DNA of 36,490 bases. It comes from Prochlorococcus sp. AH-736-L23 (GTDB lineage: Bacteria; Cyanobacteriota; Cyanobacteriia; PCC-6307; Cyanobiaceae). The stretch is from assembly GCA_028141225.1 (NCBI GenBank), contig JAOIPS010000012.1:1-36490 (forward strand). Reading direction: 5' to 3'. The position numbers and the translations under genes were made by a program. The stretch's first letter is position 1. Every line of letters starts with the position of its first letter. The notes under the pieces are model-generated. The model was not told the origin of the DNA, searched no databases, and was given only the letters and a program-made list of their open reading frames with translations. Below are positions 1-8,258 of this stretch, in pieces.

Positions 1-213
1 GTTTATAGAAATGACGGATATGTTGAAGAAGTTAGCACAACCTCCATTGAACCTCTTTATGCAGAATTGGAGCATTTTCTTAAGTGCGTTCAGGGCAAGG
101 AAATACCTGAGGTGGATGGTGAGCAAGCCTCAAGAGCATTAAAAATTGCTGATTTTATAGAGAGTGCAGTAGAAAATTCCGGAGATGCGATTTTACTTGA
201 AAATCCAGTCTAA
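1..213 (+). CDS. Gfo/Idh/MocA-family oxidoreductase, C-terminal end (partial)
   Basis: The frame is open from the window edge to a TAA at 211-213 and gives the last 70 residues of a protein. The stretch with LEHFLKCVQGKEIP followed by DGEQASRALKIADFIESA is the usual C-terminal signature of Gfo/Idh/MocA NAD(P)-dependent sugar dehydrogenases, in which a final helix carries the G-x-x-A-x-x-A-L pattern. The Rossmann domain and catalytic residues lie outside the window, so the substrate cannot be inferred. Its stop is 26 bp from the stop of the convergent psbK. Confidence 0.7.
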   Translation, partial: VYRNDGYVEEVSTTSIEPLYAELEHFLKCVQGKEIPEVDGEQASRALKIADFIESAVENSGDAILLENPV

Positions 214-239
214 TACTAACAATCTAAACTAAAAGAATT

Positions 240-380
240 TTATTTAAATCCAACAGCAGCTTGCCAAACAAACACTAATAAAAAGAAAAATAAAGGAATA
301 AGTGGAAGAACATCAACAGTTGGAGCAAAGGCCTTATAAGCCTCGGGCAATTCAGCGAATGTATTAAATAGAATGAGCAC
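240..380 (-). CDS. psbK: Photosystem II reaction center protein K
   Basis: This 46-residue protein is a small single-helix subunit of the photosystem II core in the thylakoid membrane, near CP43. The segment [19 protein letters not shown] and the C-terminal [11 protein letters not shown] are hallmark PsbK sequence; the first ~9 residues are normally removed so that the mature chain begins at the LPEAY region. One transmembrane helix spans about residues 22-42. The only standard start is GTG at 378-380, since the frame upstream reads only ATT, ATC, AAA and AAG back to a stop. It lies 33 bp downstream of tgt on the same strand and is probably co-transcribed with it. Confidence 0.93.
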
Positions 381-413
381 CTTTTTGATAATTTAATTAA
401 TTATGATAAGACG

Positions 414-1532
414 TTACCACGTATAGTGAGCAATAGAGGATGTTTTCCAAGGAGCGAAATCATTTGTAAAACAATTATCTCTAATTGCTGTAGAAATTGC
501 GTTGGTAAATCTTATTAAGTGAGCAATATTATGCAAACTTATAAGGGTTAGACCTAATATTTCGTCATTTCTAATTAGATGATGCAAATATGCTCGAGAA
601 TAGGATTTACAGGTCTCGCATTTACAAGTTTTGTCAATTGGATAAAAGTCATTTTTAAATCGAGCATTTCGCAAATTCAATCTTTCATCATTTAAAAATG
701 CAGTCCCATGTCTTCCTAGTCTTGTAGGCAAAACGCAGTCAAATATATCGAATCCATTTGCAACAGCTAAAGAAATTTCTCTCAAAGAGCCAATTCCCAT
801 TAGATATCTTGGTTTATTTATTGGTAAGAATTTCGGAACGTAATTAATTACACTATGTATTTCTTCGACCGCCTCGCCAACACTTACACCTCCCACTGCT
901 ATTCCAGGCAGATCAAAAGAACTTGTATATTTTGCGCTATATTCTCTCAATTTCGGATACTTGCCACCTTGAACTATACCGAATAATGCTTGATTAGATT
1001 TCTGATGAGTATCGACACATTTTTGCAACCATGAATGAGTTCTTTGTAAAGAGTCCTCAATATCATTTTCGTTAGCTGTATGCGGAGGACAATGATCAAA
1101 AGCCATCGCAACATCCGATCCAAGATCTATTTGAATCTGCATAACTTTTTCAGGCGACAAAAATACATGGCTACCATCTCTTGGATTTTTAAATTCCACT
1201 CCTTTATCAGAAATATTGTTTAATTTAGCCAAACTAAAAACTTGATATCCTCCTGAATCAGTAAGAATAGGCTTAGGCCAATTCATGAACTTATGTATTC
1301 CGCCAGATTCTTTAATTAATTTTTCTCCAGGTTGTAAATGAAGATGAAAAGTATTTGAGAGAATCATTTCTGATCCTGTAGAGGTTAACTGCTTAGATGA
1401 AATTCCTTTAACCGTTGCCAAAGTACCCACAGGCATAAATTTTGGTGTATTTACCTCGCCATTTGGTGTATGAAATATACCAGTTCTTGCCCCCGTATTA
1501 CTACAATTGGATGTAATTTCAAATTCAAACAC
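414..1532 (-). CDS. tgt: Queuine/preQ1 tRNA-ribosyltransferase
   Basis: Tgt exchanges guanine-34 in the anticodon of GUN tRNAs (Asp, Asn, His, Tyr) for a 7-deazaguanine base. The 372-residue length fits the family. Visible motifs are [11 protein letters not shown] (Asp92, general acid/base), GIVQGG near 185-190, and [13 protein letters not shown] (Asp265, the covalent nucleophile). Zinc ligands are the CKCETC cluster (Cys303, Cys305, Cys308) plus a His near 317. The ATG at 1530-1532 starts immediately at the conserved N-terminus. psbK follows on the same strand, while cobS diverges 97 bp upstream. Confidence 0.96.
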   Translation of the reverse strand: MFEFEITSNCSNTGARTGIFHTPNGEVNTPKFMPVGTLATVKGISSKQLTSTGSEMILSNTFHLHLQPGEKLIKESGGIHKFMNWPKPILTDSGGYQVFSLAKLNNISDKGVEFKNPRDGSHVFLSPEKVMQIQIDLGSDVAMAFDHCPPHTANENDIEDSLQRTHSWLQKCVDTHQKSNQALFGIVQGGKYPKLREYSAKYTSSFDLPGIAVGGVSVGEAVEEIHSVINYVPKFLPINKPRYLMGIGSLREISLAVANGFDIFDCVLPTRLGRHGTAFLNDERLNLRNARFKNDFYPIDKTCKCETCKSYSRAYLHHLIRNDEILGLTLISLHNIAHLIRFTNAISTAIRDNCFTNDFAPWKTSSIAHYTW

Positions 1533-1629
1533 GATAATTTATAAAATTTTTTGATCCTTTTCATTAATCTAACGTATTATTTAATATTGAATCTATTTTT
1601 GTCTCATCAAAAAATATTTAATAAAAAAT

Positions 1630-2370
1630 TTGGCAGGCTCTTGGATTTTCTATACAACATTTCCAAAGATACCTTTAATTAATCCCGAATTTAAAAATAT
1701 TGCACAATTTGCGCCACCTTTAGGATTTTTTATTGGAACAATACAGGGTTATATATTTCTTTTTTTAAGAACGAACTCTTGGTCAATTTATGCATCCGCA
1801 TTAATTTGTTTAGCTTCGGGATATTTAATTACTGGTGGACTACACCTCGATGGTTTAATGGATACTTTCGATGGTATTTTTGCAGGTAAAAAGAGACGTT
1901 TAAAAGCCATGAAAGACAGTAAAGTTGGTTCCTTTGGCGTTCAAGCTTTAGTTTTTATAACTTTAATTCAAATTGCTTGCATACTGAAGATTCAAAACTC
2001 AATAATTTTTGTTTTACCTATATGCTTATTTTGGGGAAGATTTTCAAATTTATTTTTTATAGATAATTTTAAATATATAAGTTACAAGAAAAAATCTATT
2101 AGTCACAAAAAGTTTTGGAATGGATTTAAAAAAGAATCTTTGATCTCCATTATTTTTCTCTTAATTTTCACTGCATACCAATTAGTTTTAATTACATCCC
2201 AAGCAATATTAATTAAATTTTTAATTCTTATTTTGATTGGTTTTTTTCTAAGCTATTCCATCCCCAACATACTAGGTAATAAAATTGGAGGCTTCAATGG
2301 GGATGCCTGCGGTGCAAGTGTTGTACTAGTTGAAACTGGAATGTTATTTATGCATGCAATTCTTTTATAG
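1630..2370 (+). CDS. cobS: Adenosylcobinamide-GDP ribazoletransferase (cobalamin synthase)
   Basis: CobS is the integral-membrane enzyme that joins adenosylcobinamide-GDP to the lower-ligand nucleoside, the last step of cobamide assembly. The motif GGLHLDGLMDTFDG (about 74-87) followed by a KAMKDSKVGSFG-type segment is diagnostic, and about six hydrophobic helices follow. TTG at 1630 is the only standard start codon, but it trims the N-terminus to the start of helix 1. Codons back to the stop at 1588-1590 read I-Y-F-C-L-I-K-K-Y-L-I-K-N-L, which also resembles a CobS N-terminus, so an AUC (1606) or AUA (1621) start is possible. The last 23 bp overlap the convergent kinase gene. Confidence 0.9.
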   Translation: MAGSWIFYTTFPKIPLINPEFKNIAQFAPPLGFFIGTIQGYIFLFLRTNSWSIYASALICLASGYLITGGLHLDGLMDTFDGIFAGKKRRLKAMKDSKVGSFGVQALVFITLIQIACILKIQNSIIFVLPICLFWGRFSNLFFIDNFKYISYKKKSISHKKFWNGFKKESLISIIFLLIFTAYQLVLITSQAILIKFLILILIGFFLSYSIPNILGNKIGGFNGDACGASVVLVETGMLFMHAILL

Positions 2371-3484
2371 GTAGTTCTAAATAAAAAATATTTTTCTTTT
2401 TAAGATTTTTTGATTTTTCAGTATTATCAATCGAGTTATTTTCCAACAAACTCAAATCTCCTCCAATTTGTTTCGCTAATTTCCTCGCCAAAAAAAGTCC
2501 CACACCAGTTCCGTCCTTCTTTTTAGCAGCAATTCCTCTAAAACCTTTTTCAAAAATTTTCTTGTTTTCATTTTTGGTTATTTTTTTACCATCATCAAAT
2601 ATACAAATTCCATTACTCGTAATTGCTAGTCCAATTTCAGCATCTTTTTGGGCATATTTAAAAGCATTTTCTAATAAATTGGCCACAATTTCAGCAATTA
2701 CAGCATATTTTGCCTTTAATGGCGAAATAGTCCAATCTGGCCAAAGAGAAGGTTCAGTCCAATCTCTATTCTCTAGATCCGCATTAGCTTTACCCCTTTC
2801 TAATATTGGCCTCAATAAACTCTCAACAGTTATTACCTTTTTATTATCTAAATTTGGTGGTAATAATAATCTTTCCTCTCCAATTTCCAGAGGAAGTTGA
2901 ATAGGTGAATTTAATTGCGTAAAAGAATCCATATATTGATTAATTTGTTTTTGCTCGATTATCATCCGTTCGACTATTTCAATAGAATCTTTATCTGAAC
3001 CAAGTCTTTTTATTAGTAATTTTGCATAAGTCCTAATAGCAGCTAATGGATTCCTTAATTGATGGATTATTACATTGACCTGATTTTTTAAATATTTGAT
3101 TTCTTCATTTTTATTTTGGCGTTCTAATTCGATAGAGACACATTTAGCTAACGATATTGAGAGCGCTTTTAATCTAGAATCAAGAGATACGGGCCAATTC
3201 CCCCCTTTCAAATCAGTCTCTACCCTAAGAACACCAAGTAAAATATCGTTTTCTTGGAGTGGGTACCATCTTCTATTAGGCGATGAAACTTTTAGTGAAG
3301 GATCATCTTCTATTGATGTAAGTAGCCTATCAATTTGTGGCCATTGACCAATCATTTCAAAAGATGCTTTAGTTCCTTGCTTAGCTGAAGCAAGATACAT
3401 GACTAAATTAGTTACGCCCATTGAGCAACCAAAACTCTCTAGCTGTTTTATTATTAACTCTTCAAATTTTTTTGAAAGATTCAT
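2348..3484 (-). CDS. Soluble two-component sensor histidine kinase, Hik2/CSK-like
   Basis: The protein has 378 residues and no transmembrane segment or signal peptide, so it should be cytoplasmic. Residues 1 to about 125 resemble a degenerate GAF-type sensory region. The dimerisation H-box reads HQLRNPLAAIRT with phospho-acceptor His141. The ATPase domain has an N-box NLLENAFKYA (Asn273), DDGKK near 297, an F-box IFEKGFRG (310-317) and G2-box GTGVGL (325-330). The architecture and H-box fit the cyanobacterial Hik2 / chloroplast sensor kinase group that senses plastoquinone redox state; Cys20 is a candidate cofactor ligand by position. No response regulator lies beside it, so the partner is unknown. 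The Hik2 assignment is inference; the kinase call is firm. Confidence 0.85.
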   Translation of the reverse strand: MNLSKKFEELIIKQLESFGCSMGVTNLVMYLASAKQGTKASFEMIGQWPQIDRLLTSIEDDPSLKVSSPNRRWYPLQENDILLGVLRVETDLKGGNWPVSLDSRLKALSISLAKCVSIELERQNKNEEIKYLKNQVNVIIHQLRNPLAAIRTYAKLLIKRLGSDKDSIEIVERMIIEQKQINQYMDSFTQLNSPIQLPLEIGEERLLLPPNLDNKKVITVESLLRPILERGKANADLENRDWTEPSLWPDWTISPLKAKYAVIAEIVANLLENAFKYAQKDAEIGLAITSNGICIFDDGKKITKNENKKIFEKGFRGIAAKKKDGTGVGLFLARKLAKQIGGDLSLLENNSIDNTEKSKNLKKKNIFYLELPIKELHA

Positions 3485-3532
3485 AATTAATGAAATTTTG
3501 AGAAATTTTTTTAAAAAACTTGAAAAAAAAGC

Positions 3533-3560
3533 TTGTAAAATATGAAAAAAGTATTAAGAT
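3533..3560 (+). promoter_or_regulatory. Probable sigma-70-type promoter for the DUF3155-like gene
   Basis: A TTGTAA at 3533-3538 is separated by 16 bp from TAAGAT at 3555-3560. Initiation near 3567 would leave a leader of about 170 nt before the ATG at 3737. In such AT-rich DNA short hexamer matches occur by chance, so this rests mainly on the position just before the first hairpin. Confidence 0.4.
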
Positions 3561-3566
3561 ATATAA

Positions 3567-3736
3567 AGAGGTCTGACTTTAGCCAGCCTTAAATATGAAT
3601 ATTTAATCATATTTTAAGCTACATAAGGGGTTGATGGGTCCTCTATGTAATTTGAAAATGAATTTAAAATCACATATATAAGATTAGTAAAAATAAATAA
3701 GACTAATCTCATTAATAATTTCGGGAGTACCAATCA
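3567..3736 (+). promoter_or_regulatory. Structured 5' leader with four consecutive hairpins
   Basis: Four inverted repeats follow one another. H1 (3569-3589) pairs AGG and CUG with CAG and CCU around a bulged U. H2 (3588-3598 with 3607-3618) is an 11-bp AT stem with one bulged base. H3 (3620-3630 with 3640-3649) pairs TACATA/TATGTA and GGGG/CCTC around the loop TTGATGGGT. H4 (3681-3688 with 3702-3709) is a perfect 8-bp AGATTAGT/ACTAATCT stem. A strong Shine-Dalgarno GGGAG at 3723-3727 follows. This could be a cis-regulatory leader or a separate small RNA ending before the gene; I do not recognise it as a known family. Confidence 0.45.
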
Positions 3737-4105
3737 ATGTCAAAAAAAAGAAAAAGAATCAGCAGAAGAAGATTGGCTGGCCAAAGAGTAATGGCACATG
3801 TACCTATTTATCATATCGAAACTGGCAAACATAAACCAGTTACAGCAGCAAGAAGATTCATAGCTGAAAATGGTCTTTCTGCGCCTTCAGTTTTCAATGT
3901 CAGAAGAAATGAACATACCACTGATAGATTTTTTTGGGGTATAAAAGGGTTATTTAGCGCCCAATATGCTGAAGAAAATCATTTTCTATTTCCATCACTA
4001 AAAGTTGTAGTTGAAGGCATTGGTGAAGAAAAAATATTTGAGGGTCTAGAACTTACTGCAGATGATTGGGAAGAGATTGAAGAATACGAATATGCTTTTG
4101 TTTAA
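3737..4105 (+). CDS. Conserved cyanobacterial protein, DUF3155-like
   Basis: This 122-residue soluble protein has a very basic N-terminus (MSKKRKRISRRRLAGQR) that looks nucleic-acid-binding, a middle segment with KPVTAARRFIAENGL and FNVRRNEHTTDRFFWG, and a strongly acidic C-terminus (DDWEEIEEYEYAF). I recognise it as resembling the cyanobacteria-restricted DUF3155 family, whose function is unknown to me. The start is well fixed by a GGGAG ribosome-binding site 9 nt upstream, unusually strong for this AT-rich sequence, and by the long structured leader. The basic-to-acidic charge split is the main physical clue. Its stop overlaps the convergent esterase by 4 bp. Confidence 0.75.
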   Translation: MSKKRKRISRRRLAGQRVMAHVPIYHIETGKHKPVTAARRFIAENGLSAPSVFNVRRNEHTTDRFFWGIKGLFSAQYAEENHFLFPSLKVVVEGIGEEKIFEGLELTADDWEEIEEYEYAFV

Positions 4106-4719
4106 AAAATATTATTTATATTTGAACTTATAAAATTAATTAAATTTGAATCAATTTGATGAAATCCATCGAATTCTAATAATTCACAAAATTTAGAAGA
4201 CTTACTCTTTACCTTTTCATAAATAGTCCTAGAAGCATCTATAGGAACTACGTCATCAAATAAACCATGACTAATAATCAATGGCGAGCATTTTTCTTCC
4301 ATGGCCCAGTTTGGATGAGGGTAACCACTACAAGCAACAATTAACCCAAAATTTAATTTAAATCCTGCATCAATTGCCATTGCTGCACCTTGAGAGAACC
4401 CCAACAAAATTGTTTTTCTTAGTGGAATCTGATCAGTATCAAATTTTTTTAATGTAATTAAAAGTTTCTTTACTTCAACCTCAGCTCCATTCCAATCATG
4501 TGGGTATAATCCATACCACTGTCTTCCCTGACCACTTGGATGTAATCCAGGGGCTCTTAAAGATATTACCTCAAAATCAAGATTTATTTTTTCAGCCATA
4601 TCCTTTCCAAATATTAAAAGGTCATCTGAATCTGCTCCCCAACCATGTAATAAAATAATTCTATGAGTTGCGGTTTGAGAGCTAATCGAGACAAATTCAT
4701 GATTGATATCGTATTTCAT
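4102..4719 (-). CDS. Alpha/beta hydrolase, phospholipase/carboxylesterase type
   Basis: At 205 residues this matches the small soluble serine esterases of the carboxylesterase/phospholipase family (YpfH-like). Visible elements are the oxyanion-hole motif LLHGWGAD (24-30), the nucleophile elbow GFSQGAAM with Ser109, an acid in HGLFDDVVPI (Asp155 or Asp156) and the catalytic His187 in DGFHQID, so the triad is intact. No signal peptide is seen, so it should act in the cytoplasm. The natural substrate is unknown. It diverges from purH with only 33 bp between the two start codons. Confidence 0.85.
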   Translation of the reverse strand: MKYDINHEFVSISSQTATHRIILLHGWGADSDDLLIFGKDMAEKINLDFEVISLRAPGLHPSGQGRQWYGLYPHDWNGAEVEVKKLLITLKKFDTDQIPLRKTILLGFSQGAAMAIDAGFKLNFGLIVACSGYPHPNWAMEEKCSPLIISHGLFDDVVPIDASRTIYEKVKSKSSKFCELLEFDGFHQIDSNLINFISSNINNIF

Positions 4720-4752
4720 GTTTATATTCTTAAGTAAGTAAACTTTCCCATA

Positions 4753-6306
4753 ATGTCACCTTTAGCTTTAGTAAGTGTCTCTGATAAAAAAAATATAATT
4801 CCATTTTGTAAGGAATTGGTAGAGCAATTTAATTATAAAATTTTATCAAGTGGAGGCACTGCCAAATATCTTGTAGAAGCAAAAATTCCAGTTATCAAAG
4901 TTGCAGATTTTACTAATTCTCCAGAAATTCTTGGAGGAAGAGTTAAAACTTTACATCCAAAAATACACGGGGGAATATTAGCCAAAAGAACTGACGAGGA
5001 ACATAAACAAGATTTAGAAGCTAACAATCTTGAATTAATTGACTTAGTAGTTGTCAATTTATATCCTTTTAAAAAAACTGTAGATCAGGGAGCTAAATGG
5101 GAAGATGCTATTGAAAATATCGATATCGGAGGGCCATCAATGGTTCGTTCTGCAGCTAAAAATCATAAAGACGTTTCCGTTTTAGTGGATCCTAGTCAGT
5201 ATCAAAATTTTCTTGAAGAAAGTAAAAAAGGTGAATTAAAGGACTCATATAAAGCAAAATTAGCCCTTGAAGCTTTTCAACATACAGCAGACTATGACAC
5301 AGCAATATCTAATTGGATAAGAAAAGAAAGAGGTTTACAATCTTCCAAATATATTGAATCTTATCCACTAATCAAAACTTTAAGATATGGAGAAAATCCA
5401 CATCAAAAAGCTTTTTGGTATGGTTTAAGCAACATTGGATGGAACTCAGCAGAACAATTACAAGGTAAAGACTTAAGTTATAACAATCTATTGGATCTAG
5501 AGTCGGCACTTTCAACAGTTTTAGAATTTGGCTACCCAGAAAAAGATGAACTTAAAACAGACTCATTTGCCTCTGTCATTTTAAAACACAACAATCCTTG
5601 TGGCGCCTCTATAAGTAATTCTGCTTCTCAAGCATTTTTGAATGCTTTGGAATGCGACTCGGTTAGCGCTTTTGGAGGAATAGTTGCTTTTAATTCAAAT
5701 GTTGATAGTGAGACCGCAATTCATCTCAAAGATATTTTCTTAGAGTGTGTTGTCGCTCCATCATTTGATGAGGAAGCTTTAGAAATTTTAAAAGTTAAAA
5801 AGAATTTAAGAATTTTAAAGTTTTCAAAAGATCAACTACCAAAAAAGAACCAAATTTCCACTAAATCAATCATGGGAGGATTACTCGTCCAAGATACTGA
5901 CGCAAGTGAAGAAAAAACTGAAAGTTGGATTTCAGTAACTAATAAAAATCCGAGTAATCAAATTAGCTTAGATCTAAATTTTGCATGGAAAATTTGTAAA
6001 CATGTGAAATCTAATGCAATTGTTATTGCAAAAGATCAAAAAACTATTGGTATTGGAGCTGGACAAATGAATAGAGTTGGAGCAGCAAAAATTGCATTAA
6101 AAGAAGCTGGAAGGTTAAGTTCAGGTGCTGTCTTGGCCAGCGATGGGTTTTTCCCATTTGCAGATACTGTAGAAATAGCAAATGAATATGGAATAAAAGC
6201 TATTATTCAACCTGGAGGAAGTCTAAGAGACCAAGAAAGTATTGATATGTGTAATTCGAAAGGCATCTCTATGGTGTTTACTCAAAAAAGGCATTTTTTA
6301 CATTAG
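4753..6306 (+). CDS. purH: Bifunctional AICAR transformylase / IMP cyclohydrolase
   Basis: PurH performs the last two steps of de novo IMP synthesis: formyl transfer from 10-formyl-THF to AICAR, then ring closure. The 517-residue length is typical. The N-terminal cyclohydrolase domain (about 1-150) has the SGGTAKYL motif, GGRVKTLHPKIHGG and the DIGGPSMVRSAAKNH segment. The C-terminal transformylase carries the catalytic KHNNPCG (Lys278-His279) and ends with the family-typical SMVFTQKRHFLH. The ATG at 4753 begins directly with the conserved strand. A single base separates its stop from the convergent DoxX-like gene. Confidence 0.97.
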   Translation: MSPLALVSVSDKKNIIPFCKELVEQFNYKILSSGGTAKYLVEAKIPVIKVADFTNSPEILGGRVKTLHPKIHGGILAKRTDEEHKQDLEANNLELIDLVVVNLYPFKKTVDQGAKWEDAIENIDIGGPSMVRSAAKNHKDVSVLVDPSQYQNFLEESKKGELKDSYKAKLALEAFQHTADYDTAISNWIRKERGLQSSKYIESYPLIKTLRYGENPHQKAFWYGLSNIGWNSAEQLQGKDLSYNNLLDLESALSTVLEFGYPEKDELKTDSFASVILKHNNPCGASISNSASQAFLNALECDSVSAFGGIVAFNSNVDSETAIHLKDIFLECVVAPSFDEEALEILKVKKNLRILKFSKDQLPKKNQISTKSIMGGLLVQDTDASEEKTESWISVTNKNPSNQISLDLNFAWKICKHVKSNAIVIAKDQKTIGIGAGQMNRVGAAKIALKEAGRLSSGAVLASDGFFPFADTVEIANEYGIKAIIQPGGSLRDQESIDMCNSKGISMVFTQKRHFLH

Positions 6307-6307
6307 A

Positions 6308-6868
6308 TTATGTTGACTTTGGATAATATGTAATCTTGTTAGTTTTTCTGAATAAGGATAATCTGCCTGGACCTGCACATAAAAAGTACAGAGAAATAGC
6401 ACCATATATAAAAGACAATTCAAAAGCATAGTTGTGGCCTTCGACTACTGCCAAAGGAAAACCTTCAAGTCCAGTATCAAGTAGATGAAAATACACAGCG
6501 AATGCCATTGTAGAAAATAGTCCAAGAGAAGAGAGCCTTGCAAAAATTCCCAAAGCCAATCCAACTGGGCAAACTAACTGAGTGATAGCGGCTCCAAAAG
6601 TCCAAATAACAGGATCACCTGGCAAAAATGGGAAGTACTTACCTACTACAAACTCCGCGAAACCCTGAGGATCTTGAAGTTTCTCTAGGCCATGATGAAT
6701 CATCAGAGCACAAAATCCAATTCTTAGAACAAAAATTGATAGCTCACCAAGTATATTAACTTCTGCCCCAGAAGATGGATTAGCAACTACAACCTCAACT
6801 TTTTGGGGAGCTTTTGTTCTATTCATACTGGCAGTCTCAACAGCATTTGTCTGTGTTTTGTCTTCCAT
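6308..6868 (-). CDS. DoxX-family membrane protein
   Basis: This 186-residue protein has a hydrophilic N-terminal tail of about 40 residues, then about four hydrophobic helices (roughly 44-62, 87-110, 113-130 and 148-167). The signature of the first helix, FVLRIGFCALMIHHGLEKL, and the loop PQGFAEFV identify the DoxX/DoxD-like family. Members are inner-membrane proteins with poorly defined redox-linked roles; nothing here indicates a substrate. The gene is separated from purH by one base and lies about 100 bp upstream of the window's next minus-strand gene start region, in a run of minus-strand genes with ispH and amt. Confidence 0.8.
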   Translation of the reverse strand: MEDKTQTNAVETASMNRTKAPQKVEVVVANPSSGAEVNILGELSIFVLRIGFCALMIHHGLEKLQDPQGFAEFVVGKYFPFLPGDPVIWTFGAAITQLVCPVGLALGIFARLSSLGLFSTMAFAVYFHLLDTGLEGFPLAVVEGHNYAFELSFIYGAISLYFLCAGPGRLSLFRKTNKITYYPKST

Positions 6869-6971
6869 ACTTCATAAATTTTTCATTATTCTAGTTAATA
6901 AAGTAGATCTTTTGGAAACATCTGAATAATAAATTAAAAAAACTAAGCAATTTTATAAGTGAATAACAAAT

Positions 6972-8168
6972 TCAGGAAGCGATATCAATTAATTTTTCGA
7001 TTACATCTGCAACAACCTTATCAGGAGTAGATGCTCCAGAAGTAATTCCTACGTTAATGTCGCCATCAGGGAGAAAATTCTCTTTCAAGACAAGTTCAGA
7101 TTCTAGAGGTTTATGGAAAATAGAATTCTCTTCAACAGAAATCCTATCTGAAATATCTATATGAAAGGATTCTATATTATTGGTAATAGCAATTTCCTGA
7201 AGATGGGTGGTATTGGAAGAATTAAAACCTCCTATTACAACAAGTATATCTAAATCCTCATCTACTAAAGAAAACATGGCATCTTGTCTTTCCTCTGTAG
7301 CATCGCAAATAGTATTAAATGCCAGAAAATGATCATTAATATTAGCCGGTCCATACTTTCTTAACATAGTATTTTCAAAAAGCTTTCCAATTTCTTCTGT
7401 TTCGCTTTTTAGCATCGTTGTCTGATTAGCAACTCCAATTCTTTCAAGATGAATATCAGGGTCAAATCCATTAGAACATGCTTTAGAAAACTTTTTCATA
7501 AACTCATTTTTATTACCCTTCCCTTCTATATATTCTGAAACGTATTTTGCTTCAGCCAAGTCAAAAACCACTAAATAATTACCAGCAAAAGATCTGGTAG
7601 CAAGTGTTTCTTCATGTTTATATTTACCGTGGATGATAGATGTGAAGGTGTGCTTTTTATGTTTTTCAACCGTATGCCAAACCTTAGAAACCCAAGGACA
7701 AGTTGTATCAATGATGTGACACTCTTTTTCATGCAATAGTTGCATCTCTTGAACTGTAGCTCCAAAAGCAGGAAGAATTACGACATCCCCTAGAGAAACT
7801 GGTGAAAAATCCTTAACACCATTTTTCGCAGAAATTATTTTTACATTCATCTTACTTAGATGATTATTAACTGAAGGGTTATGAATAATTTCATTTGTCA
7901 TCCAAATAGTTTCTTTAGGATAATGTCTTCTTGTTTCGTAAGCCATTGCCACCGCTCTCTCAACTCCCCAACAAAATCCAAAAGATTTTGCAAGCTTAAT
8001 CTGTAATCTCCCTTTTTTAAAGCTAAAATTATTTTCTCTAATTGATGCTATTAAATCGCTCTGATAAGATTCTCCCAAAGCTTTTGCTCTTTTAGTTGGC
8101 GACTCAAAACCTCTGCGGTTGTATCTCCCTGAATGTTGAATTGCGTGTTTTACGGCTTGAGTATCCAT
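6972..8168 (-). CDS. ispH: 4-hydroxy-3-methylbut-2-enyl diphosphate reductase
   Basis: IspH is the iron-sulfur enzyme that makes IPP and DMAPP in the last step of the MEP isoprenoid pathway, feeding carotenoid, chlorophyll-tail and quinone synthesis. The three cluster cysteines are seen in FCWGVERAV (Cys66), [11 protein letters not shown] (Cys157) and [13 protein letters not shown] (Cys288); the 398-residue length with an N-terminal extension fits the cyanobacterial/plant form. I start it at the ATG at 8166-8168 ([10 protein letters not shown]). A longer in-frame ATG at 8225 lies inside the amt terminator loop and would add unrelated residues, so I reject it. Confidence 0.95.
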   Translation of the reverse strand: MDTQAVKHAIQHSGRYNRRGFESPTKRAKALGESYQSDLIASIRENNFSFKKGRLQIKLAKSFGFCWGVERAVAMAYETRRHYPKETIWMTNEIIHNPSVNNHLSKMNVKIISAKNGVKDFSPVSLGDVVILPAFGATVQEMQLLHEKECHIIDTTCPWVSKVWHTVEKHKKHTFTSIIHGKYKHEETLATRSFAGNYLVVFDLAEAKYVSEYIEGKGNKNEFMKKFSKACSNGFDPDIHLERIGVANQTTMLKSETEEIGKLFENTMLRKYGPANINDHFLAFNTICDATEERQDAMFSLVDEDLDILVVIGGFNSSNTTHLQEIAITNNIESFHIDISDRISVEENSIFHKPLESELVLKENFLPDGDINVGITSGASTPDKVVADVIEKLIDIAS

Positions 8169-8202
8169 GTCTTCGATATTACAACATTTTAAATAATAAT
8201 TT

Positions 8203-8239
8203 GTAAAAAAAAAGAAACCTGACATAAGTCAGGTTTCTT
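8203..8239 (-). terminator. Intrinsic terminator downstream of amt
   Basis: A perfect 12-bp stem pairs 8212-8223 with 8228-8239 around a 4-nt loop. Read on the minus strand it is followed by a run of about nine U residues (plus-strand A run 8203-8213). It begins 20 bp after the amt stop and is the cleanest intrinsic terminator in the window. ispH begins only 34 bp past the U-tract. Confidence 0.9.
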
Positions 8240-8258
8240 AAATTAATTTTCAATTAGA

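Noticed and set aside
2562..2900. Plus-strand 112-codon ORF inside the histidine kinase
   Set aside because: It is opposite the conserved N, G1 and F boxes; no ribosome-binding site or recognisable domain.
8169..8225. N-terminal extension of ispH from the ATG at 8225
   Set aside because: The codons lie in the amt terminator hairpin and its U-tract; the family N-terminus begins at 8168.
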